Shown: in pieces, positions 14,179-17,967 of the stretch
How the letters are laid out: each line of letters starts with the position of its first letter
How positions within the stretch are numbered: position 1 is the first letter of the stretch
Assembly: GCA_020054175.1 (NCBI GenBank)
Contig: JAGVLR010000237.1
Span: forward strand, 1-17,967
Source of the DNA: Candidatus Dadabacteria bacterium
Lineage (GTDB): Bacteria; Desulfobacterota_D; UBA1144; Nemesobacterales; UBA2774
Length of the DNA stretch: 17,967 bases
Reading direction: 5' to 3'
Position numbers and translations under genes: made by a program
Notes under the pieces: model-generated
What the model was told of the DNA's origin: nothing
The model's input: only the letters and a program-made list of their open reading frames with translations
The model's database searches: none

Positions 14179-15210
14179 TTAGTTGCCCGCTTCTATCCTC
14201 TTGATGAGGGCGTCTGCGAATTCGGTCGTGCTCAGCGTGCCGCCGAGGTCGCGCGTTTTGTCGCCTTCCTGGAGCGCCCGGTCGTAGGAGTGCTTTATCC
14301 TGTCGGCGCATTCGAAGAATTCCTCGCGGCCTTCCGTGTCGGCGATGTGGTTCAGCATCATCACGCCCGACATCAAAAGCGCGAGGGGATTCGCGACGTT
14401 TTTTCCCGCTATGTCCGGTGCGGAACCGTGTACAGCTTCGAATACGGCTTCCCTGTCGCCTATGTTCGCGCCGGGCACCACTCCGAGCCCGCCCACGAGG
14501 CCGGCGCAGAGGTCGCTGATAAGGTCGCCGTAGAGATTTTCGAGAAGAAGAATATCGAACTGCGAAGGGTCCTGGACGAGCTTCATGCAGCCCGCGTCGA
14601 TAATCATCTCCTGGTAACCGATGTCGGAATATTCGAGGCTTGCTTCCTTCGACTTACTTATGAAGAGGCCGTCCGTCATTTTCATGATATTCGCCTTGTG
14701 AAAGACGGTGACCTTTCTCCTGTGACGGTGGCGTGCGTATTCGAAGGCCCAGTGCGATATGCGCGAGCAGGCTTTTTCCGTCGCCACTTTCATGCTCATG
14801 ACGACGCCGGGGGTGACGACGTTTTCGACGCCGCTGTAAAGCCCCTCGGTGTTCTCGCGGATGATGACTATATCGACGTCGCTGAAGCGCGTCGTAACGC
14901 CGGGAAGGTTCCTCACCGGCCTCACAGCTGCATAGAGGTCGAGGATTTTACGGAGCTGGACGTTGACCGACGTGAAGCCCTTTCCTATGGGCGTCGTGCA
15001 CGGTCCCTTGAGCGCGACCTTGTGCTCCTTTATCGCCTCGATGGTTTCTTCCGGCATTACATGAAGCCCTTGTTCGAGCGCCGAAAGGCCGGCCAGATGC
15101 TCTATCCATTCTATGTCGGCGCCGGATGCCGCTATGATTTTTTCCACCGCAGCGGTAATTTCGGGCCCTATACCGTCTCCCGGGATGATTACGATTTCGC
15201 GTTTGCTCAT
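14179..15210 (-). CDS. NAD-type isocitrate dehydrogenase (isocitrate/isopropylmalate dehydrogenase family)
   Basis: It most likely oxidises isocitrate to 2-oxoglutarate in the TCA cycle. From ATG 15210 the product has 343 residues beginning IVIIPGDGIGPE. The substrate loop reads FTSVNVQLRK (S81, N83, R87), followed by R97, R118 in IIREN, K172 in HKANIMK, and D229/D233 in the YGDLISD motif. S81 and N83 in this loop are typical of isocitrate rather than isopropylmalate enzymes. HGSAPDIAG with D266 indicates NAD preference, since NADP enzymes usually have K/Y-type residues there. Homoisocitrate or isopropylmalate activity is less likely but possible. A longer opening to 15270 runs through a repeat-like hairpin and should be ignored. 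No ribosome site is seen; a TTGATA with TTCAAT 17 bases on lies just above the ATG. Confidence 0.88.
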   Translation of the reverse strand: MSKREIVIIPGDGIGPEITAAVEKIIAASGADIEWIEHLAGLSALEQGLHVMPEETIEAIKEHKVALKGPCTTPIGKGFTSVNVQLRKILDLYAAVRPVRNLPGVTTRFSDVDIVIIRENTEGLYSGVENVVTPGVVMSMKVATEKACSRISHWAFEYARHRHRRKVTVFHKANIMKMTDGLFISKSKEASLEYSDIGYQEMIIDAGCMKLVQDPSQFDILLLENLYGDLISDLCAGLVGGLGVVPGANIGDREAVFEAVHGSAPDIAGKNVANPLALLMSGVMMLNHIADTEGREEFFECADRIKHSYDRALQEGDKTRDLGGTLSTTEFADALIKRIEAGN

Positions 15211-15248
15211 GGTGGATATTGAACCCTGATTTTGAGAGGTTATCAATT

Positions 15249-15267
15249 CCCCCTTGCTAAACGGGGG
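15249..15267. repeat. REP-like hairpin upstream of the isocitrate dehydrogenase gene
   Basis: CCCCC TTGCTAAAC GGGGG can form a five-pair GC stem with a nine-base loop. Read on the minus strand it translates to PPFSKG-type residues, a pattern I know from short C-run/G-run dispersed repeats found between genes in many bacteria. Only one copy is in this window, so repeat status cannot be shown here. It lies 39 bases above the gene's start. Confidence 0.4.
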
Positions 15268-15305
15268 CATTTAATAAGTCGGCGGCGCGGAAAAGGGCAC
15301 TAAGG

Positions 15306-15353
15306 GAAAAGACCTCCGTGCAGATGCGGCATATTTAAGCCAGGCGTCTTTTC
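15306..15353 (-). terminator. Possible terminator of the outer-membrane barrel-like gene
   Basis: GTCTTTTC (15346-15353) and GAAAAGAC (15306-15313) are perfect eight-base inverted copies separated by 32 bases, starting about 10 bases below the stop codon at 15363. On the minus strand the second arm ends in GTCTTTTCCC, a short T-run. The large loop makes it a poor classical terminator. Confidence 0.35.
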
Positions 15354-15362
15354 TCGGAGACG

Positions 15363-16616
15363 TCAGAACCTGCACGTGATCTTAAAGCCGTAGTAGTCGT
15401 AATCGTTCGTGACGCCGGACGCGTAACTGAACGAAAAGTCTATGGCGTTCACGTAGGAGTCCGCTATTTTCTTTACAGTCGCTACGCCGAGGCCCATGTC
15501 GTAAAAGGAGTCGAGGTAGAGCTCGTTGCCCCAGAACTGCGTGAAATTGAAAAAGAGCTTGAACGCGGCAGGATTGCCGAGGACGTTGAAATCGAGCTTC
15601 TGGGTAAGGTCGGCGCCGTTCCTGAGGACATAGTTCGTGAGCTCATAGCTAAGATCGTAGCCCTTTATTTTTATGCCGTCTATGGTGGTGGATATGCCGC
15701 CGAGCGTCGCGAAGCCGAGGTGAGTCGAGCCCATCTTGTAGTGAAAATAGTTCGTGAGACTGCCGGATACGAGCACGGCGAGCGCGCCGACGTCGAGCGA
15801 CCCTACGCCGCCCGCCCTTACCATGGGTGTAAGGCTCCACCACGAGGTCGGCCTGAACTGCACTCCCGTTCCGAAGGAGGCCATGTAGGACCAGGCGTTC
15901 TCTGTCCGCGTGAAGGTTACAGGCAGATCGAATATGATAGAGAGCTTCGGCACGCTCTTGAGATTCCACTTATAGTTTATGGGAACGTTTACGACCTGCC
16001 CGTCGAACGCGCCGGCGTCGAAAAATCCGTACTCGGCTCCGAACGTGAACTGGTTTTTAATACCTTCGATCCGGCCGGAGGAGCTTATAAAGGGCCCCGT
16101 TATTCCGGCGTCGAAGTCGGACAGAAACATCCTCGTCTGGAGACTGTTAGGATTTCCGGCGACGGGGTCTACGGGCGAGTACCTGACCAGGAGCTGAAGA
16201 AGGGTGGTCAGCTTGGCGTCGGACGCGGATACCGATTCGTAGTTCCCTTTGAGCCAGTCCTCGAATTGGTCCTGGCTCTCGTCCCGCGTTTCCCCATCGA
16301 AGACGACTTCGAACTTTGTGCCGGGAACCCTGAAGATAAGAACAGGGGAATTTGCGGGATATTCGATCACGACGCCGAGGCCCCTGAGATCGACCCTGGC
16401 GAATACCGCCGAATTCTCAGTGTAATCCGGGAAGAATCCCTTAAGAGACTTGTTGTCGAAGAAATCGACTATCTTGAATATCTTGTTGGTTCCCTGAAAA
16501 ACGATCTCGTCATCGACCTCCATGTCTGCTATGAAAAGATCCCTTGCGCCCGAAGGGAGAGCTGAAATTCCGTAAAGCGCGAGCACGAGCCATAAAATGA
16601 CTATTCGCGTGTGCAT
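15363..16616 (-). CDS. Outer-membrane beta-barrel-like protein, function unknown
   Basis: I do not recognise a named family. ATG 16616 is well supported: GGAGG lies eight bases upstream, and the product begins MHTR, a hydrophobic stretch, and a signal peptidase I site near SGA-RD (about residues 22-24). The mature part is about 390 residues. Residues to about 150 look globular (DDEIVFQG, VVFDGETRDESQDQFEDWL). From about 150 onward alternating polar and non-polar strands prevail, with many Y, F, W and G (FTFGAEYGFFDAG, SLTPMVRAGG, YLDSFYDMGLG), and the protein ends YGFKITCRF, the final phenylalanine being typical of barrels inserted by Bam. It thus looks like an outer-membrane protein of about 14-16 strands, but strand number is a guess. 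A cysteine at the third-last position is unusual. It has its own promoter. Confidence 0.78.
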   Translation of the reverse strand: MHTRIVILWLVLALYGISALPSGARDLFIADMEVDDEIVFQGTNKIFKIVDFFDNKSLKGFFPDYTENSAVFARVDLRGLGVVIEYPANSPVLIFRVPGTKFEVVFDGETRDESQDQFEDWLKGNYESVSASDAKLTTLLQLLVRYSPVDPVAGNPNSLQTRMFLSDFDAGITGPFISSSGRIEGIKNQFTFGAEYGFFDAGAFDGQVVNVPINYKWNLKSVPKLSIIFDLPVTFTRTENAWSYMASFGTGVQFRPTSWWSLTPMVRAGGVGSLDVGALAVLVSGSLTNYFHYKMGSTHLGFATLGGISTTIDGIKIKGYDLSYELTNYVLRNGADLTQKLDFNVLGNPAAFKLFFNFTQFWGNELYLDSFYDMGLGVATVKKIADSYVNAIDFSFSYASGVTNDYDYYGFKITCRF

Positions 16617-16667
16617 GTATTCATCCTCCGGAAGCGGCTGTGCGCAGGACACGCAGACCGTTGCATA

Positions 16668-16696
16668 ATTACACAGCAAATCGGATTTAACTTCAA
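16668..16696 (-). promoter_or_regulatory. Predicted sigma70-type promoter for the barrel-like gene
   Basis: On the minus strand TTGAAG (16691-16696, four of six) and TGTAAT (16668-16673, five of six) are 17 bases apart. Transcription would begin near 16660, leaving a leader of about 44 bases that includes the GGAGG site. The strong terminator upstream at 16796-16822 makes a separate promoter necessary. Confidence 0.55.
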
Positions 16697-16731
16697 GATG
16701 TGAAAATTGCGCGGAATGAGATTAAACGAAG

Positions 16732-16770
16732 AGCCGGAGATTCTCTTTGGGACGCTCTCCGATTCCGGCT
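16732..16770. repeat. Inverted repeats with two mutually exclusive pairings
   Basis: AGCCGGA (16732-16738) pairs with TCCGGCT (16764-16770), seven perfect pairs. Alternatively CGGAGA (16735-16740) pairs with TCTCCG (16756-16761), six pairs. The arms share bases, so only one can form. This lies above the predicted promoter of the barrel-like gene and below the terminator, in the 214-base gap 16617-16830. Confidence 0.45.
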
Positions 16771-16786
16771 ATGCGGACGTCTTCAG

Positions 16787-16822
16787 GAAGAAAAGCGGGC
16801 CCGGAGTGGATGTCCGGGCCCG
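16787..16822 (-). terminator. Strong GC-rich terminator after the YdbL lipoprotein gene
   Basis: CGGGCCCGG (16796-16804) and CCGGGCCCG (16814-16822) form a perfect nine-pair stem with a nine-base loop, eight bases below the stop codon. On the minus strand it is followed by CTTTTCTTC. On the plus strand GGCGGGTTTTTA follows, so it could work in both directions. Confidence 0.8.
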
Positions 16823-16830
16823 GCGGGTTT

Positions 16831-17487
16831 TTATCTTTCGCTTCGCCTTACGCTCGCGAACTGCCTTGCGGCCTCGGGAAGGACTTTATCGATGTTCTCG
16901 GGCGTGGGCTCGATGTTGTTGATCTCGACTATGGCTCTGGCCATGCCGCGTATTATCACGCTCCTGTCGGCGTTCTCGGCGTTAAAGGCCTGAATCTGCT
17001 CCGGTGTGAGCGAGCCACTCTGAACCAGGAGGCCCTGATCACCTTCAGCGACGAGCCCCTGAGACACCATCTGCCTTATCGTGGCCAGCCTCTGGGACCT
17101 TCTCTTGTAAGCCTGGATCATGTCCGGCATGCTTCTTATCTTCTCGGTTATCTGCTGGGCGATATTACCCTGCGCCCAGGCGTATTCGCCGAAGTCGAGC
17201 GATATCTCTTTCTTGAGGGCTATGACCTTACGCTCGGAGAGTACGGGCTTATCGGGATAGCTATCCCTGCTCTGCGGGCCGGGCGTTGGCTTTGCCGCTG
17301 GAGGCGCCTCACCCGAAGGCTTCTCCGCAGGAGGCTGCTCAAGGAATTCCTGCTCGAGGCTCGAATACGCCTCTCTCACCTCTTCCGCCGGGAAATAGAC
17401 GTTGACGGTTATTGTCGCACAGGAGGCCGCATAAAAAGAGACTGCCAGAAGCAAAAACTTAAGATGTGCAAGCTTTAATATTTCCAT
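16831..17487 (-). CDS. YdbL (DUF1318) family lipoprotein with YnbE-like N-terminus
   Basis: The 218-residue product has a lipoprotein signal: K5, K10, a hydrophobic run and AASC with the lipid-bearing cysteine at 23. Straight after it comes ATITVNVYFPAEEV, which resembles the strand-forming part of the small E. coli lipoprotein YnbE. Residues 52-82 are a P-rich linker. Residues from about 105 are the DUF1318/YdbL domain (helices, then GLVAEGDQGLLVQSG and a conserved ENADRSVIIRGMA). In E. coli ydbH-ynbE-ydbL form an operon in which YdbH and YnbE bridge the two membranes for phospholipid transport and YdbL assists. Here one protein seems to cover the last two roles; that is inference. GAGGAG is about five bases before the ATG, and the gene follows the YdbH-like gene by 13 bases. 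Confidence 0.85.
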   Translation of the reverse strand: MEILKLAHLKFLLLAVSFYAASCATITVNVYFPAEEVREAYSSLEQEFLEQPPAEKPSGEAPPAAKPTPGPQSRDSYPDKPVLSERKVIALKKEISLDFGEYAWAQGNIAQQITEKIRSMPDMIQAYKRRSQRLATIRQMVSQGLVAEGDQGLLVQSGSLTPEQIQAFNAENADRSVIIRGMARAIVEINNIEPTPENIDKVLPEAARQFASVRRSER

Positions 17488-17500
17488 TTCATCTCCTCGC

Positions 17501-17967
17501 TCAGTTGGTTTCGATCGTCGGGCCGCCCGATTGAGATCTCCGGGCTATCTCCCTTATAACCGATACAAGATGGGCTATGGATATCGAGTTCCTTATCGGG
17601 TCGGACTGTATGGACAGGTTTTTAAAGCCCAGGAAGGAATTCGATATCTCTAATTTTTTGAACGTTATTACGCCGTCATTAATATAACCTGAAATCTCTC
17701 CCGTATCATAGCTCCGGTTGGAGCCGAGTATGAGCCTCTCCTTCGCGCCGAGCTGGTCGAGAAGCGCCTTTCCGATGGTTCTCTGCTCCTTGGGTGAGCT
17801 GACAGACCAGAATTCGAACGGCCCGTTTATCGTTCCGAGCTCGCCGCCTCGGCCGGTAAGCCAGATGAGACCGTTCATGCGGCCTGTAATGTATTCCTGA
17901 ACGGGCGAAAGCCGCCGCGAAATGCCTTCGAGGCTTATATCGTTAAAGAGAAATGAGAAGTTGTACG
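17501..17967 (-). CDS. YdbH/AsmA-like inter-membrane protein, C-terminal fragment (5' end outside window)
   Basis: The frame is open to the window edge; the first in-frame ATG (17878) is internal, since open sequence continues above it. About 155 residues are visible. They start with strand-like segments (YNFSFLFNDISLEGISRRL, then VQEYITGRMNGLIWLTGRG), followed by INGPFEFWS, a helical RTIGKALLDQLGAKERL, and YDTGEISGYINDGVITFKKLEI, ending with a helix and TIETN. Repeated 'G.I.G...L.GRGG' and 'G.I.F..LEI' patterns are typical of the C-terminal part of AsmA-like bridge proteins (YdbH, TamB, YhdP), which form a hydrophobic groove across the periplasm. The YdbL-type lipoprotein 13 bases downstream supports YdbH over the others. 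With most of the gene missing, the subfamily rests mainly on that neighbour. Confidence 0.65.
   Translation of the reverse strand, partial: YNFSFLFNDISLEGISRRLSPVQEYITGRMNGLIWLTGRGGELGTINGPFEFWSVSSPKEQRTIGKALLDQLGAKERLILGSNRSYDTGEISGYINDGVITFKKLEISNSFLGFKNLSIQSDPIRNSISIAHLVSVIREIARRSQSGGPTIETN

Noticed and set aside
14290..15222. A 310-codon opening on the plus strand
   Set aside because: It mirrors the isocitrate dehydrogenase gene, whose catalytic motifs are intact; the mirrored product has no recognisable domain, and its length reflects codon bias.
1..17967. Search for CRISPR arrays, tRNA genes, transposases, toxin-antitoxin pairs and riboswitches
   Set aside because: I saw no regular spaced repeats, tRNA-like cloverleaf, insertion-sequence ends, small toxin-antitoxin gene pairs or recognisable aptamer, including upstream of dapB.

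Overview
The window reads as an ordinary chromosomal segment of a Gram-negative (two-membrane) bacterium. It encodes several lipoproteins, an outer-membrane barrel-like protein, a SecDF-YajC export module and the end of a YdbH/AsmA-like inter-membrane protein. Base composition is moderately GC-rich, with frequent AGG (Arg) and ATA (Ile) codons. The gene mix (tgt-yajC-secDF, DUF4416-yicC, a Memo-family protein of the AmmeMemoRadiSam B type, NAD-type isocitrate dehydrogenase) fits deltaproteobacterial or related uncultured lineages. This placement is an inference, and nothing here fixes the species. Coding density is very high, no gap exceeds 300 bases, and I see no tRNA, rRNA, CRISPR array, transposase or prophage.

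Layout. (1) 1-628, plus: the 3' end of a CstA-type carbon-starvation permease, overlapped by a small cysteine-containing thioredoxin-like protein. (2) 639-6040, minus: a tight six-gene operon read as NTF2-like lipoprotein, dapB, tgt, yajC, secD, secF, with a good promoter at 6077-6105. (3) 6260-8673, plus: DUF4416 and yicC with an ATGA overlap and a promoter at 6151-6179, then sucD with its own strong promoter at 7712-7740 and no sucC beside it. (4) 8663-9625, minus: a sugar-nucleotide epimerase that converges on sucD with an 11-base overlap. (5) 9713-14115, plus: a six-cysteine exported protein with a possibly near-leaderless promoter, an orphan hydantoinase B subunit coupled to a Memo-family protein, and an M19 dipeptidase. 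(6) 14179-17967, minus: NAD-type isocitrate dehydrogenase, an outer-membrane barrel-like protein, a YdbL (DUF1318) lipoprotein and the 3' end of a YdbH/AsmA-like gene, with a strong GC-rich terminator between the YdbL lipoprotein and the barrel gene.

How the genes relate. SecD, SecF and YajC are the accessory export complex, in their usual place after tgt. SucD and isocitrate dehydrogenase are both TCA-cycle enzymes but are not co-transcribed. The YdbH-like and YdbL-like genes form one unit and probably serve lipid traffic between the membranes.

No clearly new defence or mobile system is visible. The points most worth a second look are a YajC with a lipoprotein-type signal and a start that needs re-calling; one lipoprotein that seems to combine YnbE-like and YdbL-like parts; the CstA/thioredoxin-like pair; the HyuB/Memo pair without HyuA; and the solitary sucD.
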